Shown: positions 31,509 through 39,119, counted from the stretch's first letter. The stretch is 39,485 nucleotides of DNA from Bacteroidaceae bacterium (GCA_017517925.1 JAFWXS010000014.1:1-39485), one strand, 5' to 3'. Numbers and translations: made by a program. Notes: a model not told the origin generated them from the sequence alone.

Positions 31509-31529
31509 TATGATATTTTTAGGTTACTA
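31509..31529 (-). promoter_or_regulatory. Repeated phage element (AGTAACCTA), after lysis genes
   Basis: AGTAACCTAAAAATATCATA then AATGCACTAAAAC, directly after an intrinsic terminator. Core identical to the other five copies; the downstream GCACTA also occurs at the copy near 30000. Confidence 0.6.
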
Positions 31530-31535
31530 TGGACA

Positions 31536-31566
31536 CAAAAAACCGCCCATCCTCACGGACAGGCGG
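31536..31566 (-). terminator. Intrinsic terminator after lysis genes
   Basis: CCGCC/GGCGG stem with an inner CC/GG pair, GTGA loop and a run of six T on the minus strand, about 55 bases after the stop of the spanin-like gene. Confidence 0.8.
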
Positions 31567-31619
31567 CGGAATAATAATCAACAACAAAACACAAAACATG
31601 GAAAACAAAAAAATGAAGG

Positions 31620-32075
31620 TTACCTTCTCAAATAGAATTTCTTGAAGCACCACCAGGCGACGTAGAGGATGACCAGCACGACCACGATCCAAAAGAACCA
31701 TGAGCAAAACTTGTCATAGCCAGAGCGGACTGTGACGAACTTTTCCACCTCCACCGTGTACGGCACCGAGTCGTGGACATATTCGACGATATTGCGGTCG
31801 ATGTATTTGTACTTGTAGAGGAAGACGCTGTCGGTCTTGAACACCGTGTCGCCTTTCGTGTAAATGTAGTGCACCAGGTCCTGATAGATTGAATCCACCA
31901 ATTGGGTCGTGTCGTGCACATAGTGGTCGCGGTACTCCACCACCGTCTTCACGGTCTTGCACGAACCAAGTAGGATGCAGATCAGGAAGAACAGCGAGAA
32001 GATAATTATGAACACACTGAAAGAGCGCAGGATATGCTTCTTCTCTTCGGGTGTGGGGAAATTGTGGTCTTTCAT
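31620..32075 (-). CDS. Spanin-like membrane protein
   Basis: A 151-aa protein. Residues ~19-38 are hydrophobic (SVFIIIFSLFFLICILLGSC) and end in a lipobox-like LLGSC at Cys39. A beta-rich periplasmic-type middle follows (YRDHYVHDTTQLVDSIYQDL), then a C-terminal membrane segment (FWIVVVLVILYVAWWC). A lipoprotein-like N-terminus plus a C-terminal membrane helix is the architecture of unimolecular spanins. It follows the amidase with a four-base overlap. The 18 residues before the hydrophobic stretch are long for a lipoprotein signal. Confidence 0.55.
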   Translation of the reverse strand: MKDHNFPTPEEKKHILRSFSVFIIIFSLFFLICILLGSCKTVKTVVEYRDHYVHDTTQLVDSIYQDLVHYIYTKGDTVFKTDSVFLYKYKYIDRNIVEYVHDSVPYTVEVEKFVTVRSGYDKFCSWFFWIVVVLVILYVAWWCFKKFYLRR

Positions 32076-32671
32076 ATTGCAATATACTTTTTAATGGCCT
32101 GCACATGCAGGTCGATGATGGTTTGTTTGCCCGCGTCGGACAGCAGGAACGCCACGTCCTCTTTGTTGTCTTGGAACAGGTTCTCGGTCAGCACCGCCGG
32201 GCAGGATGAATGCGTGGTGATATAGAAAGGAGCCACCCAGTACTTCTCTGCCGGAACGCTTCGATTGCCCTGTAATTCACGCGCCTCGGCTTCGGCATAC
32301 AGCAGCTGTGCCAATTGCTTCGACTTCGGACTTGCAGACTGCGCAATCCAGCAGGAGAAGCCGCGTGCTGACTTCCATTTCCCGTCGCCGCCCGCTGCGT
32401 TGATATGGACGGAAATGAGGCACGTCTCTTTTCCCGCCCGTTTGGCTTCGGTTGTGGTCTGATTCTCCCGAGCGACGCGGGCTGACAGCGGAATGTCGGT
32501 CTGCTCAGGAACGAGCAGCTGTGCCTCGATACCCTCCTCCAGAAGCCGCTGATATAGCCCGCATGCGATGTCGCGGGTCCACTGCCATTCGTACAGGCTA
32601 CGGTCCGGCGAACATTTGCCCGGCGTGTCTTTGCCGTGCCCGTTGTCCAAAATCACACAAAGTTTCTTCAT
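32072..32671 (-). CDS. N-acetylmuramoyl-L-alanine amidase (endolysin)
   Basis: A 199-aa Amidase_3-type zinc amidase. Zinc ligands and catalytic residues are visible: DNGHG (His), the Glu in LYEWQWTRD, SVHINAAGG (second His) and VLTENLF (catalytic Glu). There is no signal peptide or cell-wall-binding domain. It cuts the peptide side-chain from peptidoglycan at lysis. It lies between a membrane coiled-coil protein and the spanin-like protein, a compact lysis cassette. Confidence 0.9.
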   Translation of the reverse strand: MKKLCVILDNGHGKDTPGKCSPDRSLYEWQWTRDIACGLYQRLLEEGIEAQLLVPEQTDIPLSARVARENQTTTEAKRAGKETCLISVHINAAGGDGKWKSARGFSCWIAQSASPKSKQLAQLLYAEAEARELQGNRSVPAEKYWVAPFYITTHSSCPAVLTENLFQDNKEDVAFLLSDAGKQTIIDLHVQAIKKYIAI

Positions 32672-33105
32672 ACTTTCTTTCTTTTGGCTTTCTCGGCCTC
32701 GACAAAATCTTTGTATTGGCCGTTGAGATACTTCTTCATCATCGCCATCTCGCGGTTGGCGGTCTGTTGCTGTTTGGTCAGCGTCGCCACCTGGCCGCGG
32801 ATGTCCGACACCTTCTTTTCGACGGTGTCGATGCGCTCCACAATCTTGGCCGTGTCGTTGTTGTTAACTTCTTGCAGGGACTTGACTGTTTCCAATAGTT
32901 CAATAGACTCCTGGATGTACTTTTTCCCGAGGTCGATTTCCTGCGACTGCGTGGCGAGGTTGGACTGATTAGCTGCCGCCTCCGATTGTTTGGCCTCCGC
33001 CTCTTTCAGGCGTTTGTTTTGCGTGCGGTACACGATGGCAGCAATAATTCCGCCGCCACCTACGCAATACGGCAAAACTTGTAAGATGATTTGTAATGCT
33101 TCCAT
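32668..33105 (-). CDS. Membrane coiled-coil protein (holin-like candidate)
   Basis: A 145-aa protein with one N-terminal membrane segment (IILQVLPYCVGGGGIIAAIV) and a long coiled coil (SQEIDLGKKYIQESIELLET; ERIDTVEKKVSDIRGQVATL). It directly follows the RT with a one-base overlap and overlaps the amidase start. The context suggests a lysis role, such as a single-helix holin or inner-membrane partner, but the long coil is not typical. Confidence 0.6.
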   Translation of the reverse strand: MEALQIILQVLPYCVGGGGIIAAIVYRTQNKRLKEAEAKQSEAAANQSNLATQSQEIDLGKKYIQESIELLETVKSLQEVNNNDTAKIVERIDTVEKKVSDIRGQVATLTKQQQTANREMAMMKKYLNGQYKDFVEAEKAKRKKV

Positions 33106-34313
33106 TACGCTGCTAATTTTAAGTTATACTTTTGATTTAGTCTTTCATTTGGTGAATAGCCTTGTTTGTATGTGATACATTTCCGGCGGTCGTCCCACTC
33201 TAACCACTGCCACCAGTCGGGAGACAACTTACCTCTCAGTTCCAGCAGACGTTTGTAGTCGGTGCGATTCTTCAGTAGTCCGCTGTAACTGTTGAACACA
33301 TCCACCATCGCGTCGATGTCCTTGCGCCTGCTTTCGTTCAGTTGTTCGATGCTCCTGACGGCGTTGTCATAGGTCTTGTTGTTCAGGTGTACGCGGTTCG
33401 GACGTATGTGGCTACCAAGGAACTCGCATCCGTGATAGTAGGGTTGGTCGTAGAATTTCTTTTCGTTCAGTGTTACACCCTTCTTCGCCAACCTACGGCG
33501 CAGTTCGGGGAGCAGTGATAGGAGACGCTGATGATGCTCCTCCGGCACGACGAACACAATATCATCGACAAAACACACAAGTCTGATGCCACATTCTTCC
33601 GTCAGCCATATTATCTCGTCGTTGATGTACAACCCCATTGCCGTCTGCCATATCAACCTGCCAATTGCTGCGCCTATTCCTACCGGCTTGGTGCGGATGG
33701 ATTTCTCCGGCGCAATGTGCTCTTTCCAAAGATGCGCGGCGGTGCGCAATTCGCAATGAGCGGCTGGGTTGCAGTGAATGCTGATCATGGTAAGCCATTT
33801 CAGGTATGACTTCATTTCGTCGTCAAGTTCCGTGCGGTCTATCACCTCGTCGATGTACTTCTCCGCAATCAGCCACACAGCATTCGGGAAGTACCCGCTG
33901 AAGTCTATCTTGACAATCCGTGCAGGCTTGGTATAACCTTCCGTTATCTCGAAGATGTGCTCCATCAGCTGGTTGATAGCAGCCTGACTACCCATGCCCT
34001 TGCGATTGTTGAAGGTGAATGGCGATAGAATTTTGTCGGCTTCCGGGATTACCACCTCGCAATCTTCCGTATCTATCATGCGACCGCCAAATTCAGTAGC
34101 GAAAATTTCCCGCCAGCTTGGACGTGGCGCAAGAAAGGCATAGTTGTGCAGAATGCGCAGCGTGCGGTCGTCGCGGTCGTTCAATGCGCGGACCAGTAGC
34201 GGTGCCCAATTTGCCTCAAACTCCGCAGAGTCCTTCCCTCTGCGTTTATTCTTGCGGGTCTTTACCATCAGTCTATGTAGATTAACAAACCTTTCTTCTT
34301 TAGTCAAACTCAT
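33105..34313 (-). CDS. DGR reverse transcriptase
   Basis: A 402-aa reverse transcriptase of the diversity-generating retroelement clade. RT motifs in order: ARIVKIDFSGYFPNAVW (first catalytic Asp), KPVGIGAAIGRLIWQTAMG at the place of the DGR motif IGxxxSQ (here WQ), and CFVDDIVFVV (catalytic Asp pair in FVDD). It lacks endonuclease and RNase H domains. With Avd it would copy the template RNA with errors at adenines and replace the variable repeat. I start at MSLTKEERF (34313). A GTG inside the template repeat could extend it in frame by 20 residues. Confidence 0.92.
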   Translation of the reverse strand: MSLTKEERFVNLHRLMVKTRKNKRRGKDSAEFEANWAPLLVRALNDRDDRTLRILHNYAFLAPRPSWREIFATEFGGRMIDTEDCEVVIPEADKILSPFTFNNRKGMGSQAAINQLMEHIFEITEGYTKPARIVKIDFSGYFPNAVWLIAEKYIDEVIDRTELDDEMKSYLKWLTMISIHCNPAAHCELRTAAHLWKEHIAPEKSIRTKPVGIGAAIGRLIWQTAMGLYINDEIIWLTEECGIRLVCFVDDIVFVVPEEHHQRLLSLLPELRRRLAKKGVTLNEKKFYDQPYYHGCEFLGSHIRPNRVHLNNKTYDNAVRSIEQLNESRRKDIDAMVDVFNSYSGLLKNRTDYKRLLELRGKLSPDWWQWLEWDDRRKCITYKQGYSPNERLNQKYNLKLAA

Positions 34314-34340
34314 ATTACGTAATAACCTTTCTAATAAATT

Positions 34341-34462
34341 CGCGACCGCTCCAACCTGATTCGTGTTGTTCACGTTGTTGTTGTTGAGGTTGCGGTTCGT
34401 GCCGTTGAAATTCCACGCGTTATTGACGTTGTACCTCTCGGCAAACCACCGGTTCGAGCTAT
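34341..34462 (-). repeat. DGR template repeat (TR)
   Basis: A 122-bp sequence matching the 3' end of the adhesin gene (35153-35274) except at 16 positions, all of them A in the TR in coding orientation. The TR reads as an Asn-rich peptide (WNFNGTNRNLNNNNVNNTNQ) because AAC/AAT codons are used, the optimal substrate for diversification. The identical GC-rich end (GGTTGGAGCGGTCGCG) is the likely initiation-of-homology block. Homology with A-only changes may continue seven more bases to 34334. Upstream, 34463-34581 is an untranslated spacer to avd. Confidence 0.95.
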
Positions 34463-34581
34463 CCGAGCAACATTGGACGATGGTGTAAATGACACCCGTG
34501 CTCCCTTTTATTATATTGTTCTGGCGCGGACTTCTTGACGTTACCGCCCGACCTCTTCCTGCGCCCTGACGTAATGAGTTG

Positions 34582-35001
34582 TTATCTGATAGAGTTGCGC
34601 CACTTCTTCGCTCCCGTTTCTATGCGTTCCAGCAATCGGGCAATGGCAAGCTTCGCGGAATCGGAGAACAGATATATCTCGCCCTTGCTGTCGGCATCGC
34701 TCTTCTTTTGAGTCATATCCTTCATGTCCATGAGGATGTCGAAGGCAGCCAGCATTTCGCCAAACGAACCGATAAGATGCTCAACATATTCGCGCTTGCG
34801 CTGCTGCTCATCTTCGCCCTTCAACTCCATAGCGATGGTGCAGTCGTGGATGATAGCATAGCCGGCATCCTCAAACTTACGAACAGCATTGTGCTCGCGA
34901 CGCGCCTTCGGCAGATGCCACGTCACGCGGTCGTAAAGTTTCATCAGTTCCTTCGCATCACAAAGAATGCTCTCCTTCGAGTTCTTGGCTTTGTTGCTCA
35001 T
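34582..35001 (-). CDS. avd: DGR accessory variability determinant (Avd-like)
   Basis: A 139-aa all-helical protein. Helices include ELMKLYDRVTWHLPKARREH, GYAIIHDCTIAMELKG, RKREYVEHLIGSFGEMLAAF and LAIARLLERIETGAKKW. This fits the four-helix-bundle Avd/bAvd family. Avd forms a pentameric barrel that binds RT and template RNA. Size and position between target and TR/RT agree. The basic C-terminus fits nucleic-acid contact. Confidence 0.85.
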   Translation of the reverse strand: MSNKAKNSKESILCDAKELMKLYDRVTWHLPKARREHNAVRKFEDAGYAIIHDCTIAMELKGEDEQQRKREYVEHLIGSFGEMLAAFDILMDMKDMTQKKSDADSKGEIYLFSDSAKLAIARLLERIETGAKKWRNSIR

Positions 35002-35083
35002 ATTCCCGTTCTGATTTATGCACTGCCTGTTCGGCGCAATAATCTAAATACTCTCCGTAGTCGCGGAATTTATTGTAATTCAT
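34958..35083 (-). CDS. Possible 41-aa small protein between target and avd
   Basis: A short charged open frame (MNYNKFRDYGEYLDYCAEQA, then a Glu/Gln-rich helix ending GEHSL) starting after the downstream hairpin and overlapping the avd start by 44 bases. The amino-acid composition looks protein-like. Unknown function; may serve to couple translation into avd. Confidence 0.45.
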   Translation of the reverse strand: MNYNKFRDYGEYLDYCAEQAVHKSEREYEQQSQELEGEHSL

Positions 35084-35093
35084 TTTTTGTTAC

Positions 35094-35127
35094 GGCTCTG
35101 TGCGGTCTTACGACACGCACAGAGACC
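35094..35127 (-). promoter_or_regulatory. Hairpin/cruciform downstream of the variable repeat
   Basis: A 9-bp perfect stem (CTCTGTGCG/CGCACAGAG) extended by GTC/GAC around a GTAA tetraloop in coding orientation, with GG/CC at the base and single-base bulges. It lies 17 bases after the adhesin stop. DGRs characteristically have a hairpin at this place that stimulates mutagenic homing. No T-run follows on the minus strand, so it is not an intrinsic terminator. Confidence 0.75.
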
Positions 35128-35143
35128 TTTTAAGTTTTAATTT

Positions 35144-36424
35144 TTACAAAAGCGCGACCGCTCCAACCTGAAACGTGTTGGTCACGTTGGTGCCGTCGAG
35201 GCCGCGGTACGTGCCGTCGAAAAACCACGCGCTAATGACGTTGTACCTCTCGGCAAACCACCGGTACGAGCTATTAGCCAGTATCACCTTGCCAGCTTTG
35301 GTCTGCGTAGCGTTGATAACGGCGAGATTGGCATCTTCCATCATCAGCACGCCTTCATCCACGTCCCACAGGTGACCGACCTGGAGGTATGCCCAGTTGA
35401 GCGCGGTGTATATTGCTTTGGTACCGCCGCTCTTGGTCGGAGCCATCATCGGACCGTACTTGGCCGTCAGCGCCTCACCGTCGGGCAGTGCAAAAACACC
35501 CACTTTCATTAGAGCCTGGATGCCAAACTCGCCACGCAGGTATGCCTCGTAGGTCTTATAGTAAGCACGAATCTCGGCAGCATACGGCGAGGATTGGAAG
35601 GCAGACAAAGACATTGGATTCGTGTTGCCAGCCTCGCTATGTACTGCCACATTAGCGTCAGGTGTGCGTCCGTTGGTGCCCCAATATGATGCAGCACCTG
35701 CAAAGTTCATTAGACCACGATAGTTGGTAGATTTGCCGTTCACCTTGCGATAGTTGTCGCTGGCGGGCATATCGCCCCATGAAATGAGGGTGAGGCCAGA
35801 GCAGTTATAGAATCGGTAGTCGGTGCAATCGTCGCGCTGTACGATGACGCGGCTATTGGCTTCGTCGGCATATGCCCACCACTCAGCGATGGTAGCAGCT
35901 GACGCGCCCAATTCAGTCAACTTCGCCTCGATAGCGGCGGTGCAAGCAGCAGCAGCCTGTGCCAGCGTCGTGGCCGTGTAGGTGAAGGTGATGCTCTGTG
36001 TGGTGTCCCAGTTAGGCAGGCCGAAGCGAAGGCCAATAGTCTTGCTATGTTCTTCGCCGTCCAGTACCGCATCTGTCCACGCATACTGGCATACTCCGAG
36101 GTACTTATACGAAGGCAGACTGCTGTAATTGCCCAAGAACGTGCGCCAGCGACCGTCTTTGTGATAGCCGAGGAATACACCCTTGTACGTCCACGACGCA
36201 GGCACAAGGCTGCGGTTGTACACCTCTTTACGGATGGCCACCTTGTTGCCGCTCTCGTCGAGATACACAGCATCACCAAACACAGGCGTGTCGGTGGTCG
36301 GCACATTCACTCCGTCGAACTTGGAGATATTACCCTCCTTAATGTTAGCCACGCGACTCTCGGTGGTAGGCTTGCCAGCGGAATTGTAGCTGGCAGCGTC
36401 ATTGTATTGCTCAATCTGTTTCAT
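35144..36424 (-). CDS. DGR variable protein (tail-tip adhesin)
   Basis: A 426-aa receptor-binding candidate. The C-terminal ~190 residues have the look of a C-type-lectin-fold variable domain, ending YRWFAERYNVISAWFFDGTY and a variable strand with the invariant tail QVGAVALL. The N-terminal part (KQIEQYNDAASYNSAGKPTT) would attach to the tail. The last 40 codons are the variable repeat; 12 of 15 template Asn codons have changed, to Tyr, Ile, Ser, Phe, Asp, Gly or Thr. It follows the fibre gene by 34 bases. Confidence 0.9.
   Translation of the reverse strand: MKQIEQYNDAASYNSAGKPTTESRVANIKEGNISKFDGVNVPTTDTPVFGDAVYLDESGNKVAIRKEVYNRSLVPASWTYKGVFLGYHKDGRWRTFLGNYSSLPSYKYLGVCQYAWTDAVLDGEEHSKTIGLRFGLPNWDTTQSITFTYTATTLAQAAAACTAAIEAKLTELGASAATIAEWWAYADEANSRVIVQRDDCTDYRFYNCSGLTLISWGDMPASDNYRKVNGKSTNYRGLMNFAGAASYWGTNGRTPDANVAVHSEAGNTNPMSLSAFQSSPYAAEIRAYYKTYEAYLRGEFGIQALMKVGVFALPDGEALTAKYGPMMAPTKSGGTKAIYTALNWAYLQVGHLWDVDEGVLMMEDANLAVINATQTKAGKVILANSSYRWFAERYNVISAWFFDGTYRGLDGTNVTNTFQVGAVALL
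35153..35274 (-). repeat. DGR variable repeat (VR)
   Basis: The acceptor for mutagenic homing within the 3' end of the adhesin gene. It differs from the TR at 16 sites, every one an A in the TR: changes to T, G and C all occur (coding orientation). No other substitution is present in 122 bp. The 5' boundary is sharp at 35274. The GC-rich 3' block is identical to the TR. Confidence 0.95.
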
Positions 36425-36458
36425 ATCCTTAAACTTTTAACTATTAAACTTCTTAACC

Positions 36459-38384
36459 TTAATTCAAGGCAACCCAGTCGCTGGTGCTGCCTGTAACTTT
36501 GATGGCGTAATACACTTTGCCGCCTACCTTGTCAACGTACTGCTGACCGATCTTGCGCGGACAACCATCCCACACGGTCATAGTCTTCTCGTTCCAGTTG
36601 TCGGGAGCATTGGCCGCACTCGGAGCCCCCTCCACGTTGCTGTAAAGCACATTAGGCACACCCAGCGTCAGAATGTCGTCACACTCCACGCTCTGCGCCT
36701 TCACCACAGGCAGCACGGCATTGTCCTTGCCGGCGAGCATTTCGCGCAGAGCCTTGTTCTCGTTGTAGAGATAGAGCAGTGCTTCGGCGATGACGCGCAT
36801 CGAGGCGTCGAATTGTGCGATGGCGAGCTGGCTCAGGCCATCTGCGATGTTCTGCGAATAGCCGCACTCCATGTACGCCTCGCCCTCTGCACCGACCTTG
36901 ATTTCGAGGCCGCAGTCGTTCAGTGCATAGGCCGTCTTGCTGAGCGTCACGCTCTGGGTGGCTGCGGTGGCCTTCTGATAGCGCACGACTCCGCTGATGG
37001 CGGTAGCGTTGCTGTCGGAGTAGGACACGGTCGTTCCGCTCACGTTTAGGATCTGCTCGCTTCCTTCGATAGCCGCCACACCTCCAGACTGCATGTCAGA
37101 GATAACCAACTCATGCAGGTAGGTCTCTTCGTCATCCTGCAACGTGTTCGTCCACGACGGTGACGTCACACGTCCGACAGGGTCGGTGATGAGCATGTGG
37201 GTGGCGTCGGTGCGTTTGGCGAAGGTGAACACCTCTTGCGACAGGTAAAGGAACTTGCCGCTGCCGTTCGGTGCTGCACTGAACAGACCGATGAGGTCGA
37301 TGCTGTCGTGACCGTTATCGGCCGCATCAGTCGGCGAAACGAAGCGGTCATACCAGTCTTCCCACGCCAAGTGTGCGCAGGCGTCGGCCATAGTGATGCC
37401 CGACACGATGAACCAGCCCTCCCCGGTGGAAGTGTAGGTGTGATAAGTCTTGCCCAGATAGGTGACGGCAACGGGAGTCACTACCGAGCCGGCCTGGTCG
37501 GATGTCGGTTTGCCGTCTGCCAACGGCACGAAGCGCACACTGGGTTGCAGGTCAGAGCCACCGAAGACGAATCCGCCCTCATAGCCGGCAGGCTTACCTG
37601 TGAAGAGCATACCGTTGTTGACGCTGGCGTCACCGAAGGCGTAGTACTGGAGATGCGGCACGGGGATGAGGCGCGCGCCGTTGGAACCGATAGCCTCGGC
37701 TTGACCGCCGTCAGCCACCAGTCGCAGTTGGTTGTAGCCGGTAGTCGCGAGACCCGTACACTTGAAGTCTTTGCCGGCAGCCGCGCTGATACCTTCCAGC
37801 ACGCCGCCCTTGTCGGTGCGGATGGGGTCTTCGCCCGCTGTCGAACGAATCGTCTCTGCCCATTGGTTGTTCACCGGGCTCGACTCCTCCGACCACGCCT
37901 CCAAGTCCTCCGCGAGCCCAGCGACCTTTTCTCCGGATTCGAAGTCCTCAACGTCTTGCTGAAGCCCGGCAATCTGCGTGGTGTGCTGCGCCACGGTAGC
38001 ACTGACGGCCTGACCGTCCGGCAGATCCTCGATAGCCTCTTTCAGGTCGGCCACATCCTGCGCCACTTGCTCGGCGCTACCGGCAGCAGCCAGAGCCTGG
38101 TCGCGTGCTTCGGATGCCGCAGCCTGTGCTTCGCCCAGACTGTTCAATGTGCGCTGCACGTTTGCATCCATATCTGCATACGGGATGCCTGATTCGGGTT
38201 TTTGGTAGGAGGTGACTCCAAGCGCTGCACCGGCGCGGATGTTCCACAAGTCAGGAATCACGTCTTGCTTTGCATCCAAAGCCGCTTGAAGCTCGGGATT
38301 AGTGGGCAACGCCTGCCCTTTGTTCAGGATGTCCTGAACTTGATCACCTGTCTGTTGCAGGTCATACACTTCTTGATCTAACAT
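36459..38384 (-). CDS. Tail fibre/baseplate-upper-like protein
   Basis: A 641-aa protein. The N-terminal ~150 residues contain coiled coils (LNSLGEAQAAASEARDQALA; TVAQHTTQIAGLQQDVED) that would trimerise the fibre. The middle (~200-400) is beta-rich. Another helical segment (IAEALLYLYNENKALREMLA) precedes a C-terminal beta domain ending TGSTSDWVALN. Probably the stalk that carries the DGR adhesin encoded next. It has its own AGTAACCTA element upstream. Confidence 0.75.
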   Translation of the reverse strand: MLDQEVYDLQQTGDQVQDILNKGQALPTNPELQAALDAKQDVIPDLWNIRAGAALGVTSYQKPESGIPYADMDANVQRTLNSLGEAQAAASEARDQALAAAGSAEQVAQDVADLKEAIEDLPDGQAVSATVAQHTTQIAGLQQDVEDFESGEKVAGLAEDLEAWSEESSPVNNQWAETIRSTAGEDPIRTDKGGVLEGISAAAGKDFKCTGLATTGYNQLRLVADGGQAEAIGSNGARLIPVPHLQYYAFGDASVNNGMLFTGKPAGYEGGFVFGGSDLQPSVRFVPLADGKPTSDQAGSVVTPVAVTYLGKTYHTYTSTGEGWFIVSGITMADACAHLAWEDWYDRFVSPTDAADNGHDSIDLIGLFSAAPNGSGKFLYLSQEVFTFAKRTDATHMLITDPVGRVTSPSWTNTLQDDEETYLHELVISDMQSGGVAAIEGSEQILNVSGTTVSYSDSNATAISGVVRYQKATAATQSVTLSKTAYALNDCGLEIKVGAEGEAYMECGYSQNIADGLSQLAIAQFDASMRVIAEALLYLYNENKALREMLAGKDNAVLPVVKAQSVECDDILTLGVPNVLYSNVEGAPSAANAPDNWNEKTMTVWDGCPRKIGQQYVDKVGGKVYYAIKVTGSTSDWVALN

Positions 38385-38435
38385 TTTTGCAAAAATTTAG
38401 AGTTAAACATAAAATTGTCTCTTTTACTTATGCTC

Positions 38436-38459
38436 AAATCCTTGAAAATAGGTTACTGT
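38436..38459 (-). promoter_or_regulatory. Repeated phage element (AGTAACCTA), before tail fibre
   Basis: AGTAACCTATTTTCAAGGAT then TTGAGCATAAGTAAAAGA. Its first 23 bases match the copies near 19946 and 23268. It lies about 50 bases before the fibre gene and after a terminator. Confidence 0.65.
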
Positions 38460-38546
38460 CGCGTTCGTCACGGCGGTTGCACAGACTGAGCCTGCTATTT
38501 TGTAATTACTTATATATGTTCCGGCGGCGACGATGTAAATATTTAC

Positions 38547-38570
38547 AAAACCGCCTACCTTCTCAGGCGG
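38547..38570 (-). terminator. Probable intrinsic terminator
   Basis: CCGCCT/AGGCGG stem with an 8-nt loop and TTTT on the minus strand, followed by a perfect 12-bp palindrome GTAAATATTTAC (38535-38546). It separates the small membrane-protein gene from the fibre gene; 38460-38632 has no gene. Confidence 0.65.
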
Positions 38571-38632
38571 GCGGGTTACAACTATAATCTTTCAAAAAAA
38601 TAGTTTCCGACCATAACCCCGGTCGGATTGGG

Positions 38633-38815
38633 TTAGTTCACCGGGTACTTCCTACCCATGACATAGCCGGCGATGAAACCGACTAACAGTCCGATGAGGC
38701 CTGAGGCGGTCACGTAGGCAAAGGTACGGTTCGTGAAAAACAGGATCACACACACGATGATCACGATGGCGGCAATGACGGCCGCCCAGAATTTCCATGA
38801 TTTCAAGATGTTCAT
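38633..38815 (-). CDS. Small membrane protein, 60 aa (holin-size)
   Basis: Two membrane helices (FWAAVIAAIVIIVCVILFF and ASGLIGLLVGFIAGYVMG) with a short basic end (RKYPVN). The size and two-helix layout resemble small class II holins, but it is about 6 kb from the amidase. ATG at 38815 chosen; longer readings overlap the upstream gene out of frame. Confidence 0.65.
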   Translation of the reverse strand: MNILKSWKFWAAVIAAIVIIVCVILFFTNRTFAYVTASGLIGLLVGFIAGYVMGRKYPVN

Positions 38816-38835
38816 AATACAAAAAATTAAAGTGG

Positions 38836-39066
38836 TTATTGAATGAGGGTTTTCTTTTTCGGGGGCCAGCCGCACAGGATAGCCAGTTGGCCTGTCCGCA
38901 TGATAGGTCCGCCGAAGCACTCACAATACATCGAGCAAGAGATGCTGCCCACCATAGCGGTCTTGCCGCTGACGAAGGAGCGAACCCCATGCGGGCAGGG
39001 AGTCACCGACGTCGTCCGTCCTTCGACATTTGTCGCCACCTGATATGTGAGCACTCGTTTCTGCAT
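38836..39066 (-). CDS. Cys-rich hypothetical protein, 76 aa
   Basis: A small protein (MQKRVLTYQVATNVEGRTTS; later SCSMYCECFGGPIM and ILCGWPPKKK) with five cysteines in the C-terminal half. No family recognised. It is the first gene after an AGTAACCTA element, 31 bases upstream. Confidence 0.65.
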   Translation of the reverse strand: MQKRVLTYQVATNVEGRTTSVTPCPHGVRSFVSGKTAMVGSISCSMYCECFGGPIMRTGQLAILCGWPPKKKTLIQ

Positions 39067-39081
39067 ATCTTTTACCTATGC

Positions 39082-39106
39082 TGGAATGTTTGTTTTTAGG
39101 TTACTA
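39082..39106 (-). promoter_or_regulatory. Repeated phage element (AGTAACCTA), rightmost copy
   Basis: AGTAACCTAAAAACAAACAT then TCCAGCATAGGTAAAAGATA and ATG within a few bases. Shares CATARGTAAAAGA with the copies near 38440 and 23250, which strengthens the idea of a two-part promoter. Confidence 0.65.
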
Positions 39107-39119
39107 TAGCCCCTTTGCC

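Noticed and set aside
35094..35127. Intrinsic terminator after the adhesin gene
   Set aside because: No T-run follows on the minus strand, and the place matches a DGR homing hairpin.
37197..38192. 331-codon open frame on the plus strand
   Set aside because: It is antisense to the tail-fibre gene and is produced by that gene's GC-rich codon pattern.
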